Part shown: positions 34,166 to 43,204 of the stretch, one piece after another
Position numbering within the stretch: the stretch's first letter is position 1
Layout of the letters: each line of letters starts with the position of its first letter
Source: Microvirga splendida
Lineage (GTDB): Bacteria; Pseudomonadota; Alphaproteobacteria; Rhizobiales; Beijerinckiaceae
Reading direction: 5' to 3'
DNA length: 53,566 nucleotides
NCBI RefSeq assembly: GCF_016427565.1
Contig: NZ_JAELXT010000030.1
Coordinates: forward strand, 1-53,566
Notes under the pieces: generated by a model
Database searches by the model: none
Told to the model about the DNA's origin: nothing
Seen by the model: only the letters and a program-made list of their open reading frames with translations
Translations under genes and position numbers: made by a program

Positions 34166-34198
34166 CCTGACGTCCTGAGATTGCCTCAGGACGTCAGG
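34166..34198 (+). terminator. Perfect 14-base-pair hairpin between binding protein and permease genes
   Basis: CCTGACGTCCTGAG (34166-34179) and CTCAGGACGTCAGG (34185-34198) are perfect inverted repeats around a 5-base loop ATTGC. The stem lies 40 bases after the binding-protein stop, just before the GGAG of the permease gene. It could protect the upstream mRNA from 3' decay and occlude permease translation, giving an excess of binding protein. Confidence 0.75.
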
Positions 34199-34209
34199 TG
34201 GAGTTTTGA

Positions 34210-35145
34210 ATGCTTTCCTTCATCGTGCGGCGTCTGCTGCAGACATTGCCGATAATCATGGCAGTGGCGGCCCTCATCTTCGTGATGTTCAGCGTCATTC
34301 CAGGAACGTTCGCATCGAGCATGAGCGATGATGGGCGCAGCGTGCTGGATGCCGAAGTCATGGCCCGCATGAACAAGGAGTTCGGGCTGGAAGACCCGGT
34401 TTATGTCCGCTTCGGCAAATATGCCGCCCAGCTCGCGTCACTCGATCTCGGGACCTCGTTCCGGACGCGCCAGCCGGTCGCCAGCGTGATCGCCGAGCGG
34501 CTCTGGCCGACAGCGCAGCTCGCATTTGCGTCCATGCTGTTTGCCATTGTCGTGGGGGTGCCGCTTGGCTTCATCGCAGCCATGAGGCCAGGAAGCTGGG
34601 TCGATACGGTTTCCATGGTCGGCGCGGTGTCGGGCCTGTCGCTGCCGAAGTTCTGGCTCGGTCTGATGCTGATGTACCTGTTCGCGCTTGTGCTCGGCTG
34701 GCTTCCGAGCTTCGGCTATGGCGGCGGGAACCCACGCTATCTCATTCTGCCGTCCATCGCCCTCGGCGTTGCGCCTTTGGCGCTGCTGGCGCGCACGACC
34801 CGGGCTGCCGTGCTCGATATCATGCATGCGGATTTCGTCCGCACCGCCCGCTCGAAGGGCATGAGTGAGAGCAAGGTCGTTCGTTGGCATCTCACGCGCA
34901 ATGCCCTTGTCATCATCCTCACGACAATCGGCCTCCAGTTCGGCACGGTCATCGGCCAGGCCGTGGTGATCGAGAAGCTGTTCTCATGGCCGGGACTTGG
35001 ATCGCTCCTTGTCGATAGCGTGACGTTGCGCGACATTCCCGTGGTCCAGGGGACGATCCTGGTGATCGTGCTCCTGTTCCTTCTTATCAACATCCTTGTC
35101 GATGCGCTGTGCGCGATCATCGATCCGCGTATCAAGTATACCTGA
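34210..35145 (+). CDS. Dpp-type ABC transporter permease (DppB-like)
   Basis: The 311-residue inner-membrane protein starts FIVRRLLQTLPIIMAVAALI, typical of DppB/OppB, and has about six membrane segments. The coupling motif is FVRTARSKGMSESKVVRWHLTRNAL, and GQAVVIEKLFSWPGLGSLLVD is diagnostic for this family. It pairs with the DppC-like permease encoded 9 bases downstream. The GGAG ribosome site is 7 bases before the ATG and lies immediately after a strong hairpin. Confidence 0.9.
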   Translation: MLSFIVRRLLQTLPIIMAVAALIFVMFSVIPGTFASSMSDDGRSVLDAEVMARMNKEFGLEDPVYVRFGKYAAQLASLDLGTSFRTRQPVASVIAERLWPTAQLAFASMLFAIVVGVPLGFIAAMRPGSWVDTVSMVGAVSGLSLPKFWLGLMLMYLFALVLGWLPSFGYGGGNPRYLILPSIALGVAPLALLARTTRAAVLDIMHADFVRTARSKGMSESKVVRWHLTRNALVIILTTIGLQFGTVIGQAVVIEKLFSWPGLGSLLVDSVTLRDIPVVQGTILVIVLLFLLINILVDALCAIIDPRIKYT

Positions 35146-35154
35146 GGCACCGAC

Positions 35155-35972
35155 ATGAAGTTCAGAGCAAACCTCGTGATCGGGGGCGTATTGTTCAGCG
35201 GCGTGATCATCGCCGGCATCTTCGCGCCCTGGCTGGCGCATACGGATCCGGTGATGGACGCCAATCTCATGTACGCGGAGGAGCCGCCCGGCGGAGAATT
35301 CTGGTTTGGAACAGACGCTCAGGGACGAGACATCTACAGTCGTGTCCTCTACGGAGCCCGGATTTCGCTTACCGTGGGCATCGTTTCGCAGCTCATCAAC
35401 ACCGTCATCGGGGTGTGCCTTGGCCTATCGGCTGGTTATTGGGGGGGCTGGTGGGACGATGTCGTCAACGGCTTGACCAACATGATGCTGGCGATCCCGT
35501 CGCTGATCTTCGCCCTCGCCATCATGGCGATCCTGAATCCGGGGCTGACCAGCCTGCTGATTGCCCTTGGCCTCACCAATTGGTCGTTCACCTGCCGGCT
35601 TGCGCGAGCCTCGGCACTTTCTTTGAAGAGCCAGGGCTACGTCCAGGCTGCGAAGGTGCTAGGCTACGGGGATATCCGCATCATGCTGACGCAGCTCCTC
35701 CCCAACATGCTGGGGCCGATCATCGTCATCGGGACTCTGGGCATGGGCGGCGCAGTGCTCGCCGAAGCTGCGTTGTCGTTCCTCGGTCTTGGCATCCGGC
35801 CGCCTTACCCGAGCTGGGGCAGCATGTTGTCGGATGCGCGCGACCAGATCACGACTGCACCTTGGATCTCCATCTTCCCTGGATTGGCGATCTTCATGAC
35901 GGTCTTGGGCCTTAACCTGCTCGGCGATGGGTTGCGCGACATTCTCGACCCGCAGGCACGGACACGGCGCGC

Positions 35973-35976
<4 letters not shown>
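35155..35976 (+). CDS. Dpp-type ABC transporter permease (DppC-like)
   Basis: The 273-residue protein has the DppC N-terminal first membrane helix and periplasmic segment with FGTDAQGRDIYSRVLYGARIS. About five more helices follow, with the coupling motif YVQAAKVLGYGDIRIMLTQLLPN and LAEAALSFLGLGIRPPYPSWG. GAGG precedes the ATG. It forms the second half of the pore with the preceding protein, and its stop overlaps the next ATPase start by 4 bases. Confidence 0.9.
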
Positions 35977-36945
<969 letters not shown>

Positions 36946-36953
<8 letters not shown>

Positions 36954-37959
36954 TCCCTCTGAAGACACGATCTTGAAGGTCGAGGATCTCGCGGTCCATT
37001 TTCCTGTCGGCGGCGGCCTCTTTGGCGGTCCGCGCCGGCACCTGCATGCAGTGGACGGTGTCGATCTCGAACTGAAGAGGGGCGAGTGCCTCGGTCTCGT
37101 CGGCGAGTCGGGGTGCGGGAAGTCGACCCTGGCGCTCACGATCCTCGGCTTGCAGGCGCCAACCCGCGGTCGGATCGTGCTCGATGGGCACGAGGTCTCC
37201 GGGGAGGGGATGGACCGAAAGGCGCGGGCGCGCATCGCCCAGATGGTCTTTCAGGACCCGTATTCCTCCCTCAACCCGCGGCAGACGGTTCGCAAGACTC
37301 TGGAGGCGCCGCTCCGTCTCCATGGCAATACGGCGACAGGCGAGATCGAGGGGCGCATCGGCGAGATGCTCGCGCGTGTAGGCCTGAGGCCCGATCACGC
37401 CGACAGATACCCGCACGAGTTCTCGGGCGGACAGCGACAGAGGATCGGCATCGCGCGGGCGCTCATTCTGGATCCGAAGATCATCATTCTGGACGAGCCC
37501 GTGTCGGCTCTAGACGTGTCTATTCGGGCGCAGATCATCAACCTGTTGCTTGAGCTCAAGGAAACGCTTGGCCTTTCCTATATCATGATCAGCCATGATC
37601 TCGGGGTCGTCGAGCACATGAGCGATCGGGTCGCTGTCATGTATCTCGGCCGCATCGTTGAGACGGGAGATTGGGAGACGATCTTCACGAATCCCCGCCA
37701 CCCCTATACCCGCGCTCTCATTTCCGCGATCCCGGATCCTTTCAAACGCAGCCGGGGTGAAAAGATCACAGGCGAGATCCCGAACCCGCTCAACATGCCA
37801 ACCGGATGTGGCTTCCATCCGCGCTGCCCCGAGGCGCGAGACATCTGCCGCATGCCACCGGTGCCGCAGCTGGAGGAAATCGGGGGCGCTCATTTCGTCC
37901 GGTGCCGCCGGGTCCATGAATTGGCCGTACGAAACGAGGCGCTGGTCTCGTCCGTGTAG
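36946..37959 (+). CDS. Dpp-type ABC transporter ATPase (DppF-like)
   Basis: The 337-residue ATPase has Walker A GESGCGKSTLALTILGL, Q-loop VFQDPYSSLNPR, signature FSGGQRQRIGIARALI, Walker B IIILDEPVSALDVS and ISHDLGVVEHMSDRVAVMY. The C-terminus CGFHPRCPEARDIC is the oligopeptide-transporter cysteine motif. The ATG at 36946 overlaps the preceding gene by 8 bases and is where similarity begins; a longer frame to 36811 lies inside dppD-like coding sequence. It should work as a heterodimer with the DppD-like ATPase. Confidence 0.9.
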
Positions 37960-38016
37960 CCAGCAATGTGCTCACCTCATATCAGCTTCTGAAAGCTTCT
38001 CGGAAAGTCCTCTGCG

Positions 38017-39546
38017 ATGACCAGCGTACCGAAGATCCTCGTTCGTGTCCCGCGGGCGGGCGGGCCCTCTCATATCGGCAAGCTGATCGTAGGTGATTGG
38101 TCGGTGCCGTGCACAATCGGGGCTGGAGGGCTGGTGCAGACATCCTATAAGCGCGAGGGAGACAAGCGGACGCCCATTGGCGTCTTTCCACTGCGCTATG
38201 GCTTGTTCGACCCTGTTGCCGCTCCGAATTTCCCGCGCGATCTCGCCTTCCCGTTTGTTCCCCTCTCCGATGCCATGATCTGGGAGGAGGAGGGGCCTGA
38301 CTATAACCGGCTTGTCTTCTCCGAAGATGATGAGCGCGCAGACGAGAGACTGACGAGACGCCGCCAAGAGGGTCTCTTCGAGGTTATCGTTCCGATTGGC
38401 TTCAACGATGCTGTCGCAGAGAGGGGCCGCGGCAGCGCCATCTTCATTCATGCCGCCCGTACAGACATGAGCGGCACCGCCGGCTGCATCGGGATCCCAC
38501 GGGAGCACATGCTTGAATTTTCCCGGCGTCTGCAACCAGGTATGCTCATCGATATCGATTATGAGGAATCTGCAGATCGAGTGCGGCTTGATCCGGAAAC
38601 TCCCCTCGAAACTATCCGTTTCACCGGCCTCGTTCCAGGTCCAAAATTAATCGTGGTTGGCGCTGTTCACGGCAACGAGACCTGCGGACCGCAGGCCATT
38701 CTCCGGGCCATCGGCGATTGCCATATGGGCCGCCTTTCAGTGCGCCGGGGCGAGGTGACCTTTCTGCCGGTCGCAAACATGAAGGCCTATCGCCAGAATA
38801 CCCGGGAGGGTGATCGGAACCTGAACCGGGACCTGCGCGAGAAGACGATCCCCGAGGACTATGAGGATCGGGTGGGCAACCGCATCTGCTCGCTTTTGAG
38901 GGAGCACGATGTTCTGCTCGATATTCACTCGTTTCGGGGAGAAGGCGAACCGTTCGTTTTCGCCGGACCTCCCAACAATACAGGACCTATGGAGCCATTC
39001 CGCCATGCGACACCGGAAGGAGAGTTCGCGGCGAGGCTCGGTACCTCCATAGTCATTCACGGCTGGCTCGATATCTATGCACGCTTCCTGAAGGAGCGGG
39101 AAAGGCTTGGTCTGACAAGCCGGACGATCTCGGAGGGGGTCGGCACCACGGAGTACATGCGTTTCTCGGGCGGTTATGGAGTGACCCTGGAATGCGGCTC
39201 GCATGACGACCCCCGCGCGGTGGAAATCGGCTACTCGGCAATCGTCCGCGCCCTGGCTCATCTCAGGATGATCGATTCTTCATCGCCAAGCGTCACGGTC
39301 GAGACCGTCATCCGGGTTGCGGATGTCCTTGTCTGCGAGGCCAAGGGCGATTGCCTCGAAGGCACTTGGAAGACAGGCGACAGGGTTGCCGCTGGGCAGA
39401 TCATCGCGCGCCGAGCTAGTGGAGAGGTGCTGAATGCGCCGACCGACGGGTTCATCATCTTCCCTAACCACACGGCAAGTTCCGGTGACGGGCTCTGCTA
39501 TTTCGGCGTGGCCAGCGACCGAGCTCGACGTGCAGACATAAGGTGA
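38017..39546 (+). CDS. Fusion of an L,D-transpeptidase (YkuD) domain and an AstE/aspartoacylase-type zinc hydrolase
   Basis: The 509-residue protein has two domains. Residues 1 to about 185 are YkuD-like: KREGDKRTPIGVFPLRYG, DYNRLV, FIHAARTD with His145 and TAGCIGIP with Cys157. These give the His-x11-Cys pair of L,D-transpeptidases. Residues about 200-500 are M14-type succinylglutamate desuccinylase/aspartoacylase: VGAVHGNETCGP (zinc His218, Glu221), REGDRNLNRDL, LLDIHSF (His304), VTLECGSHDD (catalytic Glu392) and a C-terminal beta-barrel. Both active sites look complete, and no signal peptide is visible, so the protein is probably cytosolic. It starts 57 bases after dppF-like. The role is unknown; processing of an imported peptide-like compound is inferred. 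Confidence 0.8.
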   Translation: MTSVPKILVRVPRAGGPSHIGKLIVGDWSVPCTIGAGGLVQTSYKREGDKRTPIGVFPLRYGLFDPVAAPNFPRDLAFPFVPLSDAMIWEEEGPDYNRLVFSEDDERADERLTRRRQEGLFEVIVPIGFNDAVAERGRGSAIFIHAARTDMSGTAGCIGIPREHMLEFSRRLQPGMLIDIDYEESADRVRLDPETPLETIRFTGLVPGPKLIVVGAVHGNETCGPQAILRAIGDCHMGRLSVRRGEVTFLPVANMKAYRQNTREGDRNLNRDLREKTIPEDYEDRVGNRICSLLREHDVLLDIHSFRGEGEPFVFAGPPNNTGPMEPFRHATPEGEFAARLGTSIVIHGWLDIYARFLKERERLGLTSRTISEGVGTTEYMRFSGGYGVTLECGSHDDPRAVEIGYSAIVRALAHLRMIDSSSPSVTVETVIRVADVLVCEAKGDCLEGTWKTGDRVAAGQIIARRASGEVLNAPTDGFIIFPNHTASSGDGLCYFGVASDRARRADIR

Positions 39547-40069
39547 CCGGTCTTGGCATCGCCTGTCGCGGCAAACCGACGCAAGATGATGCCTTCAATG
39601 ACAACTTCAACTAACCCGTCTTCTGAGAATGTCTCCTGGTGGCACGAGGCAGACGAAGGCCGAACTTCAGTAATGATAGAGTAAGCTGGCCTTCAGAAGG
39701 CTCTATCCAACGGCTCAGTTTGACCCCAATGTATGGACCGACCGTGCGTCGCAAGAGGCTTTGGAGATGGCGAGGTTGGTCTTGCGCTAATGTATCCGGC
39801 CCTTCATGGAGCAGTGCTCCTGGCCATCATGGATATCCGCGCCCACTGGTTCTCATTAGCGGATCGGCCCTTTCGGCCATTAGGGTCACCAGAGCACCAA
39901 TGCGACGGCGCGACCGTTCTCCATCTCGTCTTCCTCTCGCAGACCTCGGCGAGCTCCAGGCGGCTGATGCCGGGCAGGGGCGATGCTGCCCTCAACCCAT
40001 CACAGCCGCGGTTCGTGGTTCATAGGTGCGGTTCTGGCTCAGCACGCTCCAGGCGATCACACGCGGTAG
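39547..40069. other. Gene-free stretch at the left edge of the metal island
   Basis: No ORF with recognisable similarity occurs on either strand. Short frames around 39733-40146 look like chance. The stretch ends exactly where the start-less CsoR-type coding sequence begins (in-frame TAG at 40067), so it contains the junction between the peptide-uptake operon and the metal island. Confidence 0.4.
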
Positions 40070-40327
40070 CTACCGCGCCTGCGCCGTATCGAAGGGCAGG
40101 TACGGGGCTTGCAGCAGATGATCCAGGACGGGCGCTACTGCGGTGACGTGGCGGATCAGGTCAATGCGGTCATCGCCGCGTTGCGGCGGGTGCAGACCGA
40201 TATGCTGAACGATCACGTGAAGGCCTGCATCGAGGCGAGCCTGTCCCGAGATCTCCCCGACAGAGAGCGCCAGCGTCTGGTGGACGAGATCACTCGCCTG
40301 ATGGGCGACCTCGGCCGGCGCTCGTGA
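40070..40327 (+). pseudogene. CsoR/FrmR-family metal-sensing repressor, N-terminally truncated
   Basis: The frame reads LRRIEGQVRGLQQMIQDGRY, then CGDVADQVNAVIAALRRVQ, then NDHVKACIEAS to a natural stop. The Cys of GRYC and the His-x3-Cys of DHVKAC reproduce the CsoR copper site (Cys-His-Cys). Normally 10-15 residues precede the Leu-Arg-Arg-Ile-Glu-Gly helix. Here an in-frame TAG stands at 40067, only four codons before it, and no ATG lies ahead of the helix. Translation could start at ATG 40109, but that would lose the first DNA-binding helix. It is probably non-functional. Confidence 0.6.
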
Positions 40328-40344
40328 GACGAGGCGGTCAGCCT

Positions 40345-40791
40345 TCAGGATGAGGAGCGGCTTCGTTCCTGCTGGTAAGTGCGCTCGCGCTCAGGCCACG
40401 TGCTCTTGATGAAGGCCAGGATGGCCTCGATCTCCCGGTCCGACAGCGAACCACCGAATGCCGGCATGGCGCTCCGGTGGTTCGGCACGACCGCGTCCAT
40501 GCCGAACTTGGTGATCCGGAACAGCTCCTCGTCCGAATGGTGCCAGGTGTGGCCGCTCGCGTCGTGCGGAGGCGCCGGCATCAGCCCGTCCGGTTTGGGG
40601 CTCTGCCAGTCGGACTCGCCCTGGAGAGCCGCGCCGTGGCAGGAGGCGCAATAGGCGCCGTAGAGCTGTCGACCCAGGACAATCCTGTCAGAACTCCCGT
40701 CGTCCCACAGGAGCGCCGTGCCGATCAGAAGGGCACAGGCTGAGGGCACCAAGACAAAAGCGGTGTTTCGAGTGGCATGCATCATGCTCAT
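40345..40791 (-). CDS. Exported c-type cytochrome
   Basis: The 148-residue protein has an N-terminal hydrophobic segment (about residues 10-29) and one haem-binding CASCH (C48, C51, H52) after GRQLYGAYC. A Met ligand is likely in AMPAFGGSLSD, followed by IEAILAFIKSTWP, the final helix of class I cytochromes. It probably carries electrons in the periplasm. In copper islands such cytochromes are often co-located with multicopper oxidases. It is the last gene of the minus-strand cluster and converges with the CsoR-type remnant, 17 bases apart. Confidence 0.83.
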   Translation of the reverse strand: MSMMHATRNTAFVLVPSACALLIGTALLWDDGSSDRIVLGRQLYGAYCASCHGAALQGESDWQSPKPDGLMPAPPHDASGHTWHHSDEELFRITKFGMDAVVPNHRSAMPAFGGSLSDREIEAILAFIKSTWPERERTYQQERSRSSS

Positions 40792-40891
40792 GGCCGGATC
40801 CGGTCAGGTTCCGGCACAATCTCCCAACGTACGATCTTCAACCGGTGAGGAGCGGAGCGATCGGCCCCGCTCCTCACATGCTTTCGTCAGA

Positions 40892-41233
40892 TCACCGTGT
40901 CCGGTTCATCTGCTCCTGCATCTGCCGCATCACGGCCGTCATCTCGGCCATCTGCCTCTGCATCTGCTCCATGTTGGACGCCATCTGAGCGTTGCGCTGC
41001 ATCATGGGGCAGCCGCCCTGCATCATGCCGCTCATCATTCCACCCTGTTGCCCGGGAGCCTGACCACTGGGGTTTGCTTGGCCGGTGCCGGGTTGCATCG
41101 TCCCCATGCCCTGCATCGGAGCGGCTGGCGCGGGACCCGGCGTTGAAGGGGCTGGCGCCGTCGCCTGAGCCAGGGCGGCCGTCCCGGCCAGCGCCAGAAG
41201 CCCGGTCAGGGCCAGTGGGGGAAAGGTTCTCAT
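40892..41233 (-). CDS. Exported Met-rich protein with C-terminal helix
   Basis: The 113-residue protein has a signal peptide (about residues 1-22, ending ALAQ), a Pro/Ala/Gly-rich linker and a Met-rich centre (MQGMGTM, GGMMSGMMQGGCPMM). A helix follows with the repeating pattern MEQMQRQMAEMTAVMRQMQEQM, likely a coiled coil with Met at interface positions. The single Cys lies in the Met-rich part. Such composition suggests periplasmic Cu(I) binding by thioethers; no named family is recognised. GGGAGAC precedes the ATG. Confidence 0.65.
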   Translation of the reverse strand: MRTFPPLALTGLLALAGTAALAQATAPAPSTPGPAPAAPMQGMGTMQPGTGQANPSGQAPGQQGGMMSGMMQGGCPMMQRNAQMASNMEQMQRQMAEMTAVMRQMQEQMNRTR

Positions 41234-41324
41234 CGGATGTCTCCCATTTGCTGTCGTTGCTGTCGTGGAGCCCCCATCGTGATGTTGTAGTCCCGCCGCC
41301 CTGTTCCTGCGGCTTGCCTCGGGT

Positions 41325-41459
41325 TCATCGGCGCAGGTATTTCACCAACGCCGCGACCCCGGGGACGAGCAGGATGACGACCAGGAGCCAGACCAGGCCC
41401 ATTCCCGCCATCATCCATCCCATGCCATCCATCATGCCCATGATCTGATGCTCGCTCAC
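41325..41459 (-). CDS. 44-residue Met-rich membrane peptide
   Basis: A GTG start at 41459 overlaps the stop of the BNR-repeat gene as GTGA, indicating coupling. The peptide begins SEHQIMGMMDGMGWMMAGMG, then has one transmembrane helix (LVWLLVVILLVPGVAALVKY) and ends in Arg-Arg, giving an N-out topology by the positive-inside rule. Nine Met lie in the first 20 residues. The protein resembles short Met-rich membrane peptides found in copper and other metal clusters, but no function is known. Confidence 0.6.
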   Translation of the reverse strand: MSEHQIMGMMDGMGWMMAGMGLVWLLVVILLVPGVAALVKYLRR

Positions 41460-42346
41460 GAGTTCGACGCGCCGAAACTGCTCCAGGTCCGGCCCTGGTC
41501 CGTGCTGGTCAGCACCCGACCCTTGCCGGTCGAGGCGAACAGCCGATCCGGGTTCGTCGAGTCAACGGCGAGATGCAGGAAGTAGCCGCCGCCGAAATCA
41601 TTACCTAGTTCAGTGAAGTTGAGCGGCTCCTCCGCCGAGCGCACCAGCCCGCGCCCGATGACGAAGGCGTAGAGCGTGCCGTCGGGCGTGACCTCCACGA
41701 GGCTCACGGGTGCGCCCCCGAGCTGCGGCTTCCAGGTCTTGCCGGCATCCTTGCTGACGAGCAGGCCCTCCTCCGTCGCGGCATAGAGCGTGTCCGCATT
41801 CTTCGCCGAGGCGGCGAGATCGATCAGCTTGTCGGGCGTGGGGCCGACCATCTTCCAGGTCTTGCCCGCGTCACGGCTGATCTGAAGCCCCTTGTGGGAG
41901 CCGTAGATCGTGTTCGGGTCGGCGGGGCTGACCGTCATCTGGTGGAAGTCCACCGGACCGTTTACGCCGGGTGACACCTGCGTCCAGGTTCTCCCCTGGT
42001 CGGTCGTGGTGATGAAGCCGAGATTGCCCCCCTGCGCCGGGTGCCCGCTGGCATAAAGCGTCTTCGGGTCGCTCGGATGTGGGTTGAAGCCCATGAAGTC
42101 CTGGACCTCGGAAACCCGCTCCGCCTTGCCGTCGGCGCCGGCACGGAACAGCCCGTGATGGGTGGCGATGAGCAGTTTGGATGGGTCCTGGCGATCCACG
42201 GCGAGACCGTGGATGTGCGTGTGGGCCGGAAGCTTGGAAACCTCCAGGGTCTCAGTTGCCTCCGAGCGGACGCTGTATCCGATGGTGGCGAGCGTGAGCG
42301 CAGCGGCTGCGGTAAGCGCGAGCTTGTTGGTGGTGATCTTCTTCAT
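41456..42346 (-). CDS. F510_1955-type BNR-repeat exported protein
   Basis: The 296-residue protein has a signal peptide (about residues 1-28) and a beta-propeller of sialidase/YCF48-type repeats. THIHGLAVDRQDPSKLLIATHHGLF starts the first blade. Asp-box-like motifs recur as TTDQGRTWTQVSP, SRDAGKTWKMVG, SKDAGKTWKPQLGG and STDQGRTWSSFG. Members of this group are common in heavy-metal islands; their role is not established. The ATG at 42346 has AAGGA 8 bases upstream. The frame extends to 42478 without a signal peptide and was not chosen. Its end overlaps the 44-residue ORF. Confidence 0.78.
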   Translation of the reverse strand: MKKITTNKLALTAAAALTLATIGYSVRSEATETLEVSKLPAHTHIHGLAVDRQDPSKLLIATHHGLFRAGADGKAERVSEVQDFMGFNPHPSDPKTLYASGHPAQGGNLGFITTTDQGRTWTQVSPGVNGPVDFHQMTVSPADPNTIYGSHKGLQISRDAGKTWKMVGPTPDKLIDLAASAKNADTLYAATEEGLLVSKDAGKTWKPQLGGAPVSLVEVTPDGTLYAFVIGRGLVRSAEEPLNFTELGNDFGGGYFLHLAVDSTNPDRLFASTGKGRVLTSTDQGRTWSSFGASNS

Positions 42347-42396
42347 GTCTGAATCCTTGGGATCAGGGGGCGAGCCCACGGGCTTGGCCCGGGCGT

Positions 42397-42675
42397 TCAT
42401 TGTTGAATTTCGCGCTGAGCGGGCGTGGTTGAGCAGGACAGCCCAGACATGTCTTTCGTGCACAGGCCGAGGACGCACATCGCCAGGCAGGGTGCAGCGG
42501 AGAGCAGCAGCGGGGCGATGCCCGCAGCAACAAGCCAGGGCCAGCCGAGCGCAAGGCTGCCCGTCAAGGGGACGATGGCGGCCACCAGCATCAGGCGGCG
42601 CCGGCTCCTCAGCAGGGATGGAACCCGGGATGCGGCCAAGCGCATCGAGGGCACGACGGAAGATGACGTCTGCAT
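42397..42675 (-). CDS. Small membrane protein with Cys-rich C-terminus
   Basis: The 92-residue product has two hydrophobic stretches (about residues 28-45 and 48-70) after an Arg-rich start (RSRRRLML). The C-terminus reads APCLAMCVLGLCTKDMSGLSC, with four cysteines that could bind metal or form disulfides. GAGGAG precedes the ATG by 6 bases. It lies just upstream of the BNR-repeat gene on the same strand. I do not recognise the family beyond its recurrence in metal-resistance neighbourhoods. Confidence 0.6.
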   Translation of the reverse strand: MQTSSSVVPSMRLAASRVPSLLRSRRRLMLVAAIVPLTGSLALGWPWLVAAGIAPLLLSAAPCLAMCVLGLCTKDMSGLSCSTTPAQREIQQ

Positions 42676-42752
42676 CTCGTTCTCCTCAAGTCATGGTCGG
42701 GATCGCGGACGCGCGCAGGCGCACATCCGCCGTGGCCGCGCATGGCGCGGCT

Positions 42753-43103
42753 TCAGCCGATCAGGATGGTTCGAGGAGGAGGAGGCTCGGGAAGGCGCGT
42801 GAGCCCGGAGCCGTCCAAGTCGGGGCTCGATGCGAGTCGCTCTGTCACGGCCACGGGCGTTCCTGCGGCGGCATGGGCAAGGATCATGGCCGATCCGGCG
42901 CAGAATGCTTTCGCGCAGGGCATGGGCGTGGCTGCATCGCCTTCGCAGTGGTCGCAATCGGCAGCCTCGGAGTCCATAGCTACTGAGGCGGTCATCTCGT
43001 GCATGTCATGAGCCACCATCTCATTCGGTACAGGCACCATCGTTCCCAGCACAAAGGCCAGGATAACAAGAAATGCACAGAGGGACCGGAGCAGCGGCAT
43101 CAT
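42753..43103 (-). CDS. Exported His/Cys/Met-containing hypothetical protein
   Basis: The 116-residue protein has a signal-like hydrophobic start (LLRSLCAFLVILAFVLGTMV). The segment VAHDMHEMTASVAMDSEAAD is followed by CDHCEGDAATPMPCAKAFC. The clustered His, Met and four Cys suggest periplasmic metal binding. The C-terminal 40 residues are Pro-rich and lack Cys. It resembles the short exported proteins (DUF2946-like) often placed beside copper genes, but the match is not certain. It sits 101 bases after the CopA-type gene on the same strand. Confidence 0.55.
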   Translation of the reverse strand: MMPLLRSLCAFLVILAFVLGTMVPVPNEMVAHDMHEMTASVAMDSEAADCDHCEGDAATPMPCAKAFCAGSAMILAHAAAGTPVAVTERLASSPDLDGSGLTRLPEPPPPRTILIG

Positions 43104-43204
43104 TCAGACCTAGTGATAGAATGGCCTATGGACAACTCACATGATCGTGTTGTTCTTTGCGGATCCCGCCCCGGAGGCCAGAGCGGGGGCTCACTGCACG
43201 CCCA

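Noticed and set aside
39733..40146. 137-codon plus-strand frame before the CsoR-type remnant
   Set aside because: It has no recognisable motif and overlaps the CsoR-type frame in another phase; likely chance.
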